NCBI RefSeq assembly: GCF_014281965.1
Contig: NZ_JACFTB010000009.1
Span: 118,210 to 182,209 of the forward strand
DNA from: Rhodococcus sp. BP22
GTDB taxonomy: Bacteria > Actinomycetota > Actinomycetes > Mycobacteriales > Mycobacteriaceae
Length of the DNA: 64,000 bases
Direction of reading: 5' to 3'
Positions 27,128 to 36,148 of the stretch are shown here, in pieces (within the stretch, counting starts at the first letter, position 1; the number at the start of each line of letters is the position of its first letter). The position numbers and the translations under genes are program-made. A model generated the notes under the pieces. It saw nothing but the letters and a program-made list of their open reading frames with translations. It ran no database searches and was not told where the DNA came from.

Positions 27128-27790
27128 GTGGCTCGTGAGGATTTGAATACGACGTCGTATGTGATCCTCGGATTGCTGGTGTCGCGAGATTGGTCGGCCT
27201 ATGAGATCGCAGAACACTTCGGCAAGGGCATCGGCGAACTGTGGCCACGCGCGGACAGGCAGCGGTACAACGCCCCCAAGAAGTTACTGAACCTCGGTCT
27301 GGTTACTGCTACCAACCAGGCGGTAGGTGCTCGAAACAGGACTGTCTACTCGATTACAACGGAAGGACGCGATGCATTGGCGTCGTGGCTGTCGACAGAA
27401 TCGCGTCCTTCCGCTTTCGAGTTCGAGGGCATGATCCGCGTGCTGGTGGCGGAACAAGGAAACATCGACGATCTGAGGAACAACCTCGTGATCATGCGCG
27501 ATCAAGCGGCCCACAGCCGCAGCCTGTTCGGAATGAACGCCGTCCTGATCAGAGAGACAGACGGTGGATCCTTCCCGGAGCGCGAACACCTCATGGCGCT
27601 CGCCAACAACTTCATGATGGGGCACTTCAGCCACATCGTCGAGTGGGCCGAGTGGGCCCTCGGTGAAATCGCAGACTGGCCCGACACCATCTCCCCCGCT
27701 ACCAGCCACCACCAACGCAGCCGCGCAATTCTCGCGGAGTCGGCCGTTTTCGCTCCCACCACCGGTAAATTTTTTACTCCGAAGCAATAA
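27128..27790 (+). CDS. PadR-family transcriptional regulator
   Basis: The protein has 220 residues. The N-terminal winged helix (TTSYVILGLLVSRDWSAYEI, LWPRADRQRYNAPKKL and a wing with NRTVYSITTEGRDAL) is typical of PadR, and the C-terminal half is the helical PadR dimerisation domain, here longer than average. The start is a GTG at 27128 behind GGAGGA. A small hairpin (GGTGCTT with AAGCACC, 27090-27112) sits just before the ribosome-binding site. It may control the serine hydrolase upstream or the lipase downstream. Confidence 0.85.
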   Translation: MAREDLNTTSYVILGLLVSRDWSAYEIAEHFGKGIGELWPRADRQRYNAPKKLLNLGLVTATNQAVGARNRTVYSITTEGRDALASWLSTESRPSAFEFEGMIRVLVAEQGNIDDLRNNLVIMRDQAAHSRSLFGMNAVLIRETDGGSFPEREHLMALANNFMMGHFSHIVEWAEWALGEIADWPDTISPATSHHQRSRAILAESAVFAPTTGKFFTPKQ

Positions 27791-27881
27791 GCACTCGCAT
27801 GCGAGAGGAGGACCTGCGGAAGAACCGACGAGCCGGCACCGTCCGGACGCAGATCCGACTTACAGAGGGGTAGTAAATCCC

Positions 27882-29171
27882 ATGACTCGCCGCACCATCG
27901 AAGCGAGCAGCCGTCTCGCCGTCCTGACCGCCGTGGCGCTCGCTGTAGTGAGTTCTGCGACCGGATTGGCTGCCGCCGAACCGGCTTCACCGCCAGCGGT
28001 TCAACCATTGCCCTCGGCCGATCCGTTCTACGACTGGACCGACTCGCTCGACACTGCGGCACCTGGTGCTGTCCTACGGACCCGGCCAGCGGCGTTCGGC
28101 GCGCCTGGAATTGCCACACCGATCACGTCCACGCAGGTGCTCTACCGGACGACCGATCAACAGGGCAGCCCAGTGACGACTGTCGCGACGGTTCTGCGAC
28201 CACTCGTCCCAGGACCGACCAAACTGATCTCGTTCCACACCGCTTACGACGGACTCGGCACCGAATGCGACCCGTCGTACACCCTGAGCGGACACGGCGA
28301 CAGCCGTACCGCGACGATCGAGCAGACCGCCATCGCCGTGTACATGGCCGCCGGGTACACCGTCGTCGTCCCTGACTACGAGGGCGAGGATCTCGAGTGG
28401 ACCATCGGACGCCAGTCGGGGTATGCAGCACTCGACGGGATCCGAGCCACGGAATCGGTTCTCGCACTGCCTGCGTCGACGCCGGTCGGGCTCATCGGTT
28501 ACTCGGGTGGATCTGTGCCCACGCAGTGGGGCGCCGAAGTGGCCCCCCAATACTCACCCGAGCTGAACATCGTCGGTGCCGCAGCAGGCGGCCCGCCGGT
28601 CGATTTCGCCCGAAACCTGCCATACGTCAGTGGGTCCAAGGATTGGGCCGGCGTGATCCCCGCCCTGATCGTCGCCTACCAACGGGCGTACGGCATCGAT
28701 ACCGACGCATTTCTGTCGGACAAGGGCAAGAACATCGTCGACGCCGTCCAATCGAACTGCATCAGCGGTTTCGCCTCCAGCTACCCTGGGTTGACCGACA
28801 CCGAAATGCTCGCAGCGCCGTACACGTCCCTCCTCCAGGTGCCTGCGGCAGTCGAGGTCGTCAACGACAACATCATGGGAAGCACGGGAACACCAACCGT
28901 CCCAATCTTTCTCGGCGTCGGCAATTCCGACGGCATCGGCGATACGGTAATGGTCACCGGTGATGTGGAAGGGCTCGCACACGAGTACTGCAACCGTGGC
29001 GTCGCGGTGACCTACGCCCAATACACCGGCTTGGACCATACCGAAGCCTTCGTACCGTTCCAGGGCCAAGCAGCCCAGTTTCTCACTGAACGCTTCGCCG
29101 GCGCCGCACCCACGAATAACTGCGCCGTGATCGGACCAGGAAACGATCTGACTCCAACACCCATCCCCTGA
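27882..29171 (+). CDS. Secreted lipase (fungal-type secretory lipase family)
   Basis: The protein has 429 residues with a Sec signal peptide (MTRRTIEASSRLAVLTAVAL, cut after GLAAAEP or so). It has an alpha/beta hydrolase fold of the LIP family (Candida lipase A type): FYDWTDSLDTAAPGAVLRTR at the start, VVPDYEGEDLEW, nucleophile elbow GYSGGS, and a late GLDHTEAF likely to bear the catalytic histidine, with the aspartate in GNSDGIGDTV. It acts outside the cell on acyl esters. ATG 27882 follows GAGGGG. It lies 91 bp after the PadR gene and may be co-regulated. Confidence 0.88.
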   Translation: MTRRTIEASSRLAVLTAVALAVVSSATGLAAAEPASPPAVQPLPSADPFYDWTDSLDTAAPGAVLRTRPAAFGAPGIATPITSTQVLYRTTDQQGSPVTTVATVLRPLVPGPTKLISFHTAYDGLGTECDPSYTLSGHGDSRTATIEQTAIAVYMAAGYTVVVPDYEGEDLEWTIGRQSGYAALDGIRATESVLALPASTPVGLIGYSGGSVPTQWGAEVAPQYSPELNIVGAAAGGPPVDFARNLPYVSGSKDWAGVIPALIVAYQRAYGIDTDAFLSDKGKNIVDAVQSNCISGFASSYPGLTDTEMLAAPYTSLLQVPAAVEVVNDNIMGSTGTPTVPIFLGVGNSDGIGDTVMVTGDVEGLAHEYCNRGVAVTYAQYTGLDHTEAFVPFQGQAAQFLTERFAGAAPTNNCAVIGPGNDLTPTPIP

Positions 29172-29206
29172 GCATTCGATCGACACAGGATCACTGTGCA
29201 ATGGGC

Positions 29207-30805
29207 CTACACATCCTCGAAGACCGTCTCACCGCCGACAACGGTGCGAAGAACCTTCAGTGCCGACAGATCGACTGGGCCTTTCTCCAGTGGATCGCCG
29301 TCGAGCACGACAAAATCTGCCAACAGACCAACGGCTATCCGGCCCTTGTCAGCGGCTTCTCCGGTAATTTGCGCAGCAGCACTTGTGTAGCCGGACAACG
29401 CAACGTGCGCGCTCACCCGTTGCTCAGCGCCCAGAACGTGACCCTCACGGGTCACACGATGTACGGCGGTATTCATGGTGAAGAGCGGATCGACCGGGGT
29501 CACCGGGCAATCACAATGCAAAGCAAAAGGAAGGCCGGCAGCAACTACCGACGCAACCGGGCTGATCCGCTCACCGCGCCGCTGTCCCAAGAACCGATCG
29601 CGGTGTCGATCACCCCAGTAATAAACATGATTGACGAAAATAGAAGCGACAACGCCTAGCTCGACCATTCGTTCTATCTGATCGTCGCGCAAAGTCTGCA
29701 CGTGTTCGAGGCGATGCATGATGCCGGTTGCAGGGTGCGCAGCCTGAGCCGCCGCAACAGCGTCGAGCGCAAAATCGATGGCCTGATCGCCGTTGGTGTG
29801 AATTGCAAGCTGACGCCCTGCGGCATGATGTTCGTTCACCAGTGCGTCGAGCGAGCCCGACGGAATTGCCATTCCGCCGCAATGGCATCCACCCAAATCG
29901 TGGTAGGGCTCGGTCAATGCTGCGGTATGCAGCTGAATCGAACCATCCGAAATCAGCTTGACCCCTCCCACATTCACCAAGGCGGTCGGTTCGGGAATAT
30001 CGCCCAGCTGATTGTGGACACCGTGCCCGAGGTACAGGCGCGCCCGCAGTCGCAGTTCGCCGGTCTCTTCGAGTTCACGGTAGGTGCTGTACATCTCTTT
30101 CGTCACGAACATGTCGTGGAAGCTAGTCACACCTACCGAGGCCATCACTTCCTGAGCGCGCAAGAGAGCGAGACTCGAAGCTTTGGGGTCGACGGCGGGA
30201 GTCAGCTTGTACACCAGGGACATTGCCGGCACTTCACACAACTCGCCGGTCGGAACACCGTCAGCCCCACGAACGATGACTCCGCCCTCCGGATCGACCG
30301 TCGTACCATCGATACCGCACATCTGCAGAGCCACAGAGTTGACATAGACGCCGTGGCCGGACAAATGACGCACCATGATCGGATGCTGCACCGATGCCCG
30401 GTCGAGATCAGCCGTCGTCAATCCCCGATCTTCGGCCACCAGGCTGTCGTCGAATCCCCAGGCCTGGACAAGCTCGCCGGCCGGTGTTGTCGCCGCCCGC
30501 TCACTCAGCGCGGCGATGACCTCCTCGATCGTGGGGCATGCACCGGTCGTCGCATTGACGTTACTGAGCCACATGCCCCACATGATCGGGTGCAGATGCG
30601 TCTCGATGAATCCCGGAACAACCACTGCCCCAGCCAAATCCACTACCTCAACGTCGGGACCCGCCAACGCTGTGATCTCGGCGTCGGATCCGACCGCGAC
30701 AAACCTGCCGCCCTTGATGATCAATGCCGTCGGCGCGGCGACAGAAGCACCGTCCATTGTCTTGATGTCACCATTGATGTAGATACGGTCGGCCGCGACG
30801 GTCAT
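29207..30805 (-). CDS. Metal-dependent amidohydrolase (YtcJ-like, Amidohydro_3)
   Basis: The protein has 532 residues from ATG 30805, supported by GGAG upstream and ATGA overlap with the transporter gene. The N-terminal DRIYINGDIKTMDGASVAAP strand set and the metal-binding H-x-H in PGFIETHLHP open the TIM barrel. Further conserved pieces are VTSFHDMFVTKEMY, the HTNGDQAIDFAL segment, RLEHVQ and HCDCPVTPVDPLFTM, then the C-terminal small beta domain LLADFVVLDGDPLEKG. The family hydrolyses amides or formamides; the substrate is unknown. Coupling to an exporter or importer suggests a compound-specific pathway under the divergent TetR. Confidence 0.88.
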   Translation of the reverse strand: MTVAADRIYINGDIKTMDGASVAAPTALIIKGGRFVAVGSDAEITALAGPDVEVVDLAGAVVVPGFIETHLHPIMWGMWLSNVNATTGACPTIEEVIAALSERAATTPAGELVQAWGFDDSLVAEDRGLTTADLDRASVQHPIMVRHLSGHGVYVNSVALQMCGIDGTTVDPEGGVIVRGADGVPTGELCEVPAMSLVYKLTPAVDPKASSLALLRAQEVMASVGVTSFHDMFVTKEMYSTYRELEETGELRLRARLYLGHGVHNQLGDIPEPTALVNVGGVKLISDGSIQLHTAALTEPYHDLGGCHCGGMAIPSGSLDALVNEHHAAGRQLAIHTNGDQAIDFALDAVAAAQAAHPATGIMHRLEHVQTLRDDQIERMVELGVVASIFVNHVYYWGDRHRDRFLGQRRGERISPVASVVAAGLPFALHCDCPVTPVDPLFTMNTAVHRVTREGHVLGAEQRVSAHVALSGYTSAAAQITGEAADKGRIAVGLLADFVVLDGDPLEKGPVDLSALKVLRTVVGGETVFEDV

Positions 30806-31770
30806 GCTTTGATCTCCATTCGTCTGCCGACAACACGCGTCGGTAATTTCGCTACAGGCTGGCGCGTCGCGACAACCACTCCGGCAAGAATCAGCACCGC
30901 GCCCAGAATTTGTACGATGCTGGGGATTTGAGATAGCAGGACGGCACCGAACAGCAGCGCCGACGCTGATTGCAGCACCAGGCTGGCTGCGATATTTCCC
31001 GCCGGCAACCGTTGGCTGGCACTCGCTACCAAAAGCCAGCCCACTACCTGAGATACCAAGGCCAACAGAATGAGCCAACCTTGCGCCGCCAAAGGTGGTG
31101 CAAGATCAAGTGTTCCGGTGACCACGCCGAACAATCCGGCCGTCACACCGGTGGCCGCAGTGGAGACCAGCATCGGCAGCCCAGTCCTACCGGCAGCACG
31201 CGTCGCCAAGCCCATCATGAAGATGTACACGGCATAGGCTCCTGCTGCAATGATCGCGAAGGAAGCACCTACCGTCGGATTGGCCCCCGTCAGCGATGTA
31301 CTCATTCCCGCAACAAGCGCGACGCCGACAAAGAGCAGCGGCATACTCGTCAGTAGTGCCCGAGTGATGCGCTGACGCAGGACCACGTACCCGAGGACAG
31401 CCACGAACACGACCTGCAGGTTCAGCAGAACCGTCGACAGTCCGGCGCCGATCGAGTGGATCGCCTCATGCCAAAGAACCAGGTCGATACCCAGGAACAC
31501 ACCCGCGACGACGGCTTTGGTTACCCACCGACCGGGAGTCTGGTGAGCTTGCGGGCGACGTCGTTGCACGAGTACGACGATCACGAGCGGGATCAAAGCG
31601 TAGAGACACCGAAAGAATGCACCGGTCGCGGGCGAGACGCCGGACAGGTCGTACAGGATCGACGTCATCCCCAGGATGCAGGCGCCCGTGACCACTACCT
31701 GCAGATCTCGACGACGTCGAGCATCGCGAGTTGCATCGCGAACGACACCTAGGGATGGAGCATCACTCAT
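30802..31770 (-). CDS. EamA/DMT-family transporter
   Basis: The protein has 322 residues and ten hydrophobic segments in two repeats of five, the standard DMT arrangement. Recognisable pieces are SPATGAFFRCLYALIPLVIV, LHEAIHSIGAGLSTVLLNLQ-type helix contacts and, in the second half, ASQRLPAGNIAASLVLQSASALLFG. DMT carriers export amino acids, metabolites or drugs. It is the first gene of a two-gene operon with the amidohydrolase (stop/start overlap ATGA at 30802-30805). Its ATG at 31770 lies right next to a 15-bp palindrome. Confidence 0.9.
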   Translation of the reverse strand: MSDAPSLGVVRDATRDARRRRDLQVVVTGACILGMTSILYDLSGVSPATGAFFRCLYALIPLVIVVLVQRRRPQAHQTPGRWVTKAVVAGVFLGIDLVLWHEAIHSIGAGLSTVLLNLQVVFVAVLGYVVLRQRITRALLTSMPLLFVGVALVAGMSTSLTGANPTVGASFAIIAAGAYAVYIFMMGLATRAAGRTGLPMLVSTAATGVTAGLFGVVTGTLDLAPPLAAQGWLILLALVSQVVGWLLVASASQRLPAGNIAASLVLQSASALLFGAVLLSQIPSIVQILGAVLILAGVVVATRQPVAKLPTRVVGRRMEIKA

Positions 31771-31771
31771 G

Positions 31772-31786
31772 GTGATAAGTTATCAC
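31772..31786. promoter_or_regulatory. 15-bp palindromic operator GTGATAA-G-TTATCAC
   Basis: The perfect 7-bp arms lie one base upstream of the EamA start codon and 38 bp upstream of the divergent tetR start. A repressor bound here would mask the translation start or transcription start of the transporter operon and could autoregulate tetR. The adjacent TetR is the obvious candidate. Confidence 0.68.
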
Positions 31787-31824
31787 TTTCGCATCGCCGC
31801 GTCCCCACAAGGGAAGATGTTCAC

Positions 31825-32409
31825 ATGAGAATCCCGGTCACCCGCGAACGCATCATCACCGCCGCCGCCGAACTCGTGGACAGCCACGGGCCCGATGCCC
31901 TGGTCCTCAGTCGACTCGCCGACACCCTCGACGTGCGACAGTCAGCTCTGTACAAGCACGTGACCGGCGTCGACGATGTCCAGCATCAACTCAGCCTGCT
32001 CGCGCGACAGTTACTGGCAGAGGACCTCCGCGCAGCTGCAGTCGGGCTCGCCAAGGACGACGCCGTCATCGCACTCGCCGACGCGTGGCGTAGCTTCGTC
32101 CGCTCGCACCCCGGCCTGTACGCCATTACCGACCGCTACCCCACCGCCCCGCACGCCGACCTCGTGGCCGCCGTCGGCGAGGTTGTCGACGTCATCGATC
32201 GCGTCATCGCCGGCTACGGCTTGAGCGCGGATGATTCCGAACAAGCAGCATGGTCGCTGCGCAGCGCTTTACACGGGTTCTGTGTCCTCGAAGCGCAAGA
32301 AGGCTATCCGGCCGGTGCAGACCCCGACCGCGTATACCGACGCCTGGTGGAACTGTTGTGCGCGGGCGTTATCGGCGTTCTTACCGCCCCGGTGAGTGGT
32401 GGAAAATAG
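31825..32409 (+). CDS. TetR-family regulator with TetR_C/WHG-type ligand domain
   Basis: The protein has 194 residues. The DNA-binding part is at about 5-50 (RERIITAAAELVDSHG, LVLSRLADTLDVRQSALYKHV), and the ligand part has the SLRSALHGFCVLEAQEGYP segment seen in WHG-domain TetRs. It is divergent from the EamA-amidohydrolase operon with only 54 bp between the two starts, which hold the palindrome at 31772-31786. It probably represses that operon until a substrate of the transporter or hydrolase appears. Confidence 0.9.
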   Translation: MRIPVTRERIITAAAELVDSHGPDALVLSRLADTLDVRQSALYKHVTGVDDVQHQLSLLARQLLAEDLRAAAVGLAKDDAVIALADAWRSFVRSHPGLYAITDRYPTAPHADLVAAVGEVVDVIDRVIAGYGLSADDSEQAAWSLRSALHGFCVLEAQEGYPAGADPDRVYRRLVELLCAGVIGVLTAPVSGGK

Positions 32410-32747
32410 CGCTCGCCAAGCTATCTGCAAACGTCGCTAGTTCGAATGAATCTGTGTCGCCAACCCACACACCAATGCCCGCAAGGGTTCTCAGACGCCG
32501 AGAGGCGATCACGCCTCGATATCCGACTCCCTTATTGCGGCCCGCAACGCTCTCGGCGGTTCGGACTGTTCGTACCGACCCTCGGGATCGGGCACATCCA
32601 TGCAGCTGTTGGCTCGGGCTCAGCGCGTCGATCATGTGCGGGCTTGTAGTCGGCATTTCCTTGTGACCGATGAGTTTCGATCCGACTAGCCGTCTACACG
32701 CTGTATCCCGACGAACCGGGTGCCGCAACCAAGGAAGTGTGACCGCA
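32410..32747. other. Intergenic region without a supported gene
   Basis: In 338 bp between tetR and the VOC gene, open frames on both strands (for example minus 32381-32800) have Arg/Ser-rich translations without family features and are read as chance frames. The upstream part of the VOC reading frame (from 32670) is likewise not protein-like. No repeat or hairpin stands out. Confidence 0.4.
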
Positions 32748-33146
32748 ATGCCCGCCAAGATCTCCGTAAGTTTCCCGACCGCCGACCTCGAACGGAGCAA
32801 GACTTTCTACACCGCTATCGGCGCGACAATCGATCCGCTCCTCACCGACAGTAAAGTCGCCTGCCTGGTCTGGGACCACGATCTACAGTTCATGCTCCTG
32901 ACTCGTGAGTTTTTCGCCGAGTTCACCCAGAAACCTGTCGCCGACCCAGCCAAGAGCGCGCAGGTCCAGATTGCGCTGGCCCTCGACTCGAGGGACGCCG
33001 TTGACACTGTCGTCCAGGCGGGTCTGCGCGCCGGAGGTTCCGAGCCTCGGCCTGCCCAGGATCACGGTTTCATGTACGACCGCGACCTGGAAGATCCTGA
33101 CGGCAACAACCTGGCGTTTGTCTGCGTGGCCCTCCCGGCGGTCTAG
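32748..33146 (+). CDS. VOC-family (glyoxalase/dioxygenase fold) protein
   Basis: The protein has 132 residues: two beta-alpha-beta-beta-beta units, KISVSFPTADLERSKTFYTAIG and QVQIALALDSRDAVDTVVQAGLRAGG, then the closing DHGFMYDRDLEDPDGNNLAFV, whose D-P-D-G-N and terminal segment resemble members of the 3-demethylubiquinone/PhnB-like branch. Possible metal ligands are not complete enough to assign a reaction. ATG 32748 is preferred; GTG 32739 and a longer frame from 32670 are alternatives. It stands alone. Confidence 0.85.
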   Translation: MPAKISVSFPTADLERSKTFYTAIGATIDPLLTDSKVACLVWDHDLQFMLLTREFFAEFTQKPVADPAKSAQVQIALALDSRDAVDTVVQAGLRAGGSEPRPAQDHGFMYDRDLEDPDGNNLAFVCVALPAV

Positions 33147-33207
33147 CAGGAGCTGAGCGAGACAGCCACCGCGACATAGCCGCATCCCGACTCGAACCGA
33201 GACCGAC

Positions 33208-34365
33208 TTATCCCACCAGTTCAGGGAATGCCTCTCGAAGTGCCACGTAGAGAACCGGAGTTTGCAAACCATACGCATGCGAAGCGTGGACGATTGTCTC
33301 GATCGCAGCCCTGTGCGGATCCGGATCCTGCGCGCTGAACAACGTAGGAATCGTCATGAACCGGGGCTCGCCTCTGCCATCGAACGGAGTCTTCGGCCGA
33401 GCACTGACGACTGTCGCGCTCGAAGACGTCGTGGCGCCTCCACCCGCGAGGTCCGCGAAAAGTGGCGCGAACGCGTCATTGATCTGCGTGATGTCTGCGA
33501 ATGGTGCCGGAGGAGTTCGGTTCTCGGCTAGTGCGTCGAGCGCCGGCCGCACCCACGGCAGGTCTGCCAGTCCGGCGTGTTCGCATGCTGCGTTCGCGCA
33601 GTACACCGCGATGCGGCGCGCGGTCACGGCATCGGTAGCGAGGAGTCCGACTACGAGGTCGCGGTCGAACTCGGCGAGCGTCTGACCGCCATTGAAACCC
33701 GCGACCTGCTCGATCGGCTCCGGCCGAGCCAGACGTCGCTGTTCGAGGTCACCTCGCTCCACCATCTCCGTGCTCCCGTCCTCATGAAAGACGGTGATCC
33801 AACTCGGCTCCTCGTTGCCGTAGGGAACGGGCTCGGAGATGAGCTCGGCGTTCTCCGGCACGCCGTACCCGGGCATGTTCCACTGAATCGTTGGTCGCGT
33901 ATCGCTGCCGTCGTCGGGCCAGAGCGGAATTCGCCAAGTATCGCCCGGCGTGGTGTCACCTGGCCATCCGTAATTGACAAATCCGCGGCCTGCCACCTGC
34001 ACCAGATACTTCCCCTGCTGGACCGCGCAATCGACCGGACTCATGGTGGTCGAGTCGATCTGCAGCACACCCTCGGGTCCCACTTCGAGGCGATCCTCGC
34101 ATATCTGCTGCCATTCATCGTCGTCGCTGGGAGGACGTGCATCGAACACTTCGACAGCAATAGGCATCTCGAAGTTGTTCTGATGAGGGTTCAGCACCAC
34201 CATCGTGAGACCGTCACCCGAGTTCGGTTGCGCTGCAAGAGCGTATTCGAGAAGCGGGAACTCTTTCTCCTCGTCGCCCAAGCCTCCACGCATGTAGAAC
34301 TGGCCGTGGTCCATCATCAACGTCACATGCTGCGATGTCGTCGGCTGCGAAAGCGGTTCGGTCAT
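33208..34365 (-). CDS. Unrecognised 385-residue cytoplasmic protein
   Basis: No family is recognised. The N-terminal 150 residues contain a strand-rich unit (TLMMDHGQFYMRGG, MPIAVEVFDARPP, CAVQQGKYLVQVAGRGFVNYGW, TWRIPLWPDD) with many acidic and aromatic residues. The middle has a helical stretch LLATDAVTARRIAVYCANAA. A Thr/Ser-rich linker near 320 leads to a C-terminal helical end HRAAIETIVHASHAYGL. There is no signal peptide or membrane helix. ATG 34365 is chosen because earlier residues are not protein-like. Divergent from the methyltransferase (119 bp between starts). The antisense frame over most of it is read as a shadow. Confidence 0.75.
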   Translation of the reverse strand: MTEPLSQPTTSQHVTLMMDHGQFYMRGGLGDEEKEFPLLEYALAAQPNSGDGLTMVVLNPHQNNFEMPIAVEVFDARPPSDDDEWQQICEDRLEVGPEGVLQIDSTTMSPVDCAVQQGKYLVQVAGRGFVNYGWPGDTTPGDTWRIPLWPDDGSDTRPTIQWNMPGYGVPENAELISEPVPYGNEEPSWITVFHEDGSTEMVERGDLEQRRLARPEPIEQVAGFNGGQTLAEFDRDLVVGLLATDAVTARRIAVYCANAACEHAGLADLPWVRPALDALAENRTPPAPFADITQINDAFAPLFADLAGGGATTSSSATVVSARPKTPFDGRGEPRFMTIPTLFSAQDPDPHRAAIETIVHASHAYGLQTPVLYVALREAFPELVG

Positions 34366-34484
34366 GACTGCACAGTGCCACGGCGTGGCACTCCCCCGCA
34401 TCCTGAAAGCCGGGTGCAGCTGAGGTGGGACTCATTCCCGGCATAATGATCGAACGCGTCCCGACGAGAGGTGCCAGACCCTTC

Positions 34485-35141
34485 ATGAACAGTGCAGACG
34501 ACCGTCGACTTGCCACAGAGTCGATCAACCAAGGCGACCCGACGGGCTGGTTCGACAAGCTCTACCGCGAAGCGGCCGACGGTAACGCCGTCGTTCCATG
34601 GCATCGCGAGGAACCCAATCCGCTGATCGTGCAATGGGCGCAGAGCCGTGCGGGAGGCGGGCGCACTGCCCTCGTGGTCGGATGTGGATACGGGACGGAT
34701 GCCGAATTCATCGCATCCCTCGGTTACGAGACAACAGCATTCGATGTCTCCCCGACCGCCATCGACGCTGCGCGAAGGCGTTTCCCCCAGTCTGCGGTGA
34801 ACTACGAGGTTGCCGATGTTCTTGCGATGCCGACGCAGTGGCGTGGCACGTTCGACGTGGTGATCGAATCGATCACGGTTCAGTCGATGCCACTGTGGGT
34901 GCGATCCGATGCCATCGCCGCGATCGCCTCGACCGTGTCGGCGGGCGGGACATTGCTGGTCGTGTCCGGAATCCGCGAGGAAGGTGTCGATGTCGACGGA
35001 CCTCCGTGGCCGTTGACCAGGACGGAGATCGAATCCTTCTCCTCCCACGGTCTTACTACTTCTGAGATCGAACTGGTGACGGCCGAGAACCGTTGGCGAG
35101 CAACTTTCGTCAACCTTCAGGGCAATACGACGGGCAACTAA
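34485..35141 (+). CDS. Class I SAM-dependent methyltransferase (thiopurine methyltransferase-like)
   Basis: The protein has 218 residues. Residues 10-40 (INQGDPTGWFDKLYREAA, VVPWHREEPNPLIVQW) resemble the TPMT/TehB-like group. Motif I is ALVVGCGYGTDAEF, followed by TTAFDVSPTAIDAARRRF, YEVADVL and the FDVVIESITVQ post-motif region. The likely substrate is a small thiol, selenium or tellurium compound, or a halide (family knowledge, not read here). ATG 34485 is one of several possible starts (34446 also in frame). The lipoprotein gene follows after 3 bp, suggesting one transcript. Confidence 0.82.
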   Translation: MNSADDRRLATESINQGDPTGWFDKLYREAADGNAVVPWHREEPNPLIVQWAQSRAGGGRTALVVGCGYGTDAEFIASLGYETTAFDVSPTAIDAARRRFPQSAVNYEVADVLAMPTQWRGTFDVVIESITVQSMPLWVRSDAIAAIASTVSAGGTLLVVSGIREEGVDVDGPPWPLTRTEIESFSSHGLTTSEIELVTAENRWRATFVNLQGNTTGN

Positions 35142-35144
35142 GTC

Positions 35145-35630
35145 ATGCGCTCACCAATGATTATCGGAACCCTCGTTCTGGCAGCGTCGGTGAGCGGATG
35201 CGGCAACGCCATCGACACGGACATCGTCGGTAGGACCGCACTGGCACGCGACGCCGACGGCTCCGTGCTGGTTCTGGTCGATGCATGCCGCGGCAGTGTC
35301 GATTCCATCGGAGTCCACGCCGGCCGCGAAGGACTGGCCGATAGCGAGGTGAATCCGACCCTCGGCGAACTTCGAGCAGCGAGCCCCCAATCGGGGCGAA
35401 TCGAAGTGCCGCTGACTGCACCCGCCGACCCGTGGGCTGCGGATAGTGCAGTCCGACTTACGGAGGATCCCGATTCACTGTTCATCGTCATCGCATCTCT
35501 GAAAGACGAGAACGCCCAAGCGGCCCAGGTATCGGCAACACAGAGCGAGGTGGACTCTCTGCCGCCAGGGCATGTCCTCACCGCGTCATCGCATGTGGTC
35601 TCCGAAGCCGAATTCCATGACGCGTGCTGA
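35145..35630 (+). CDS. Small lipoprotein of unknown function
   Basis: The protein has 161 residues with a lipobox SVSGC (cysteine 19) and a short signal MRSPMIIGTLVLAA. The mature part has one further pair of cysteines (VDACRG and the C-terminal HDAC), and the segments LARDADGSVLVLVDACRGS and SLFIVIASLKDENAQAAQVS suggest a compact beta-rich domain. No enzyme motif. It starts 3 bp after the methyltransferase stop codon, so co-transcription is likely. Confidence 0.8.
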   Translation: MRSPMIIGTLVLAASVSGCGNAIDTDIVGRTALARDADGSVLVLVDACRGSVDSIGVHAGREGLADSEVNPTLGELRAASPQSGRIEVPLTAPADPWAADSAVRLTEDPDSLFIVIASLKDENAQAAQVSATQSEVDSLPPGHVLTASSHVVSEAEFHDAC

Positions 35631-35806
35631 ACCAAGCCTCCCTCCGCACTGTTCGACGGCTCTACACGAGGGACCTGTGCCTATCGATGGACGACCTGGG
35701 GACTGTTTTTGTACAGCCTATGGCGGACTCGACAAAAGTCACTAGGAGCAAACAGTGACAATGAGAAGCAGTCAATCCCAATTCCATCAGCGCGAACCGT
35801 CGAGCA

Positions 35807-35838
35807 TAACGCCTTGCGTTAATAACGTCATTCGTTAT
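35807..35838. promoter_or_regulatory. Tandem palindromes and promoter of higBA
   Basis: Two adjoining dyads, TAACGC-N3-GCGTTA (35807-35821) and ATAACG-N5-CGTTAT (35822-35838), share the half-site AACG. The right one runs into a -10-like TTATAC (35835-35840) whose expected start point falls on or next to the GTG of higB (35850). This is the expected layout for HigA autorepression, with a possibly leaderless toxin message. Confidence 0.65.
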
Positions 35839-35849
35839 ACCCTGGATGG

Positions 35850-36128
35850 GTGCTGCAGTCCTTCGCCAACAAAACCGCCGAACATGTCTGGAACCGCACC
35901 CGCACAAAACTCGCTCCCGAACTCCAACGCGCAGCACTGCGCAAACTGCTGATTCTCGACGCCGCGGACGACGTGAACGACCTCCGAGTCCCACCCGGCA
36001 ACAGACTCGAAAAACTCAGCGGTGACCGCACCGGTCAACACAGCATCCGCATCAACCAGCAATGGCGCATCTGCTTCATTTGGACACCCGCGGGACCCAT
36101 CAACGTAGAAATCGTCGACTACCACTAG
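35850..36128 (+). CDS. higB: HigB-type toxin (RelE/ParE superfamily)
   Basis: This 92-residue toxin of the HigB branch is normally a ribosome-dependent mRNA interferase. Family features in order: LQSFANKTAEHVW, AALRKLLILDAADDVNDLRVPPGNRLEKLSGDR (the R-x-P-x-x-N-R-L-x-x-L-x-G-D-R core, split here as RVPPGNRLEKLSGDR), HSIRINQQWRICFIW and a final VEIVDYH. The start is GTG 35850; an ATG four bases earlier is out of frame. It precedes its antitoxin by 20 bp, the reversed gene order usual for hig loci. Confidence 0.92.
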   Translation: MLQSFANKTAEHVWNRTRTKLAPELQRAALRKLLILDAADDVNDLRVPPGNRLEKLSGDRTGQHSIRINQQWRICFIWTPAGPINVEIVDYH

Positions 36129-36148
36129 AACGACAAGGAGCAACCACC

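Noticed and set aside
29702..30931. 409-codon plus-strand frame inside the amidohydrolase and transporter genes
   Set aside because: It is antisense to two well-supported genes, and its translation shows only reflected codon bias.
33577..34446. 289-codon plus-strand frame opposite the unknown protein at 33208-34365
   Set aside because: Its translation is rich in Arg, His and Ser with no family features. The minus-strand frame has better composition and a defensible start, so this is taken as an antisense shadow.
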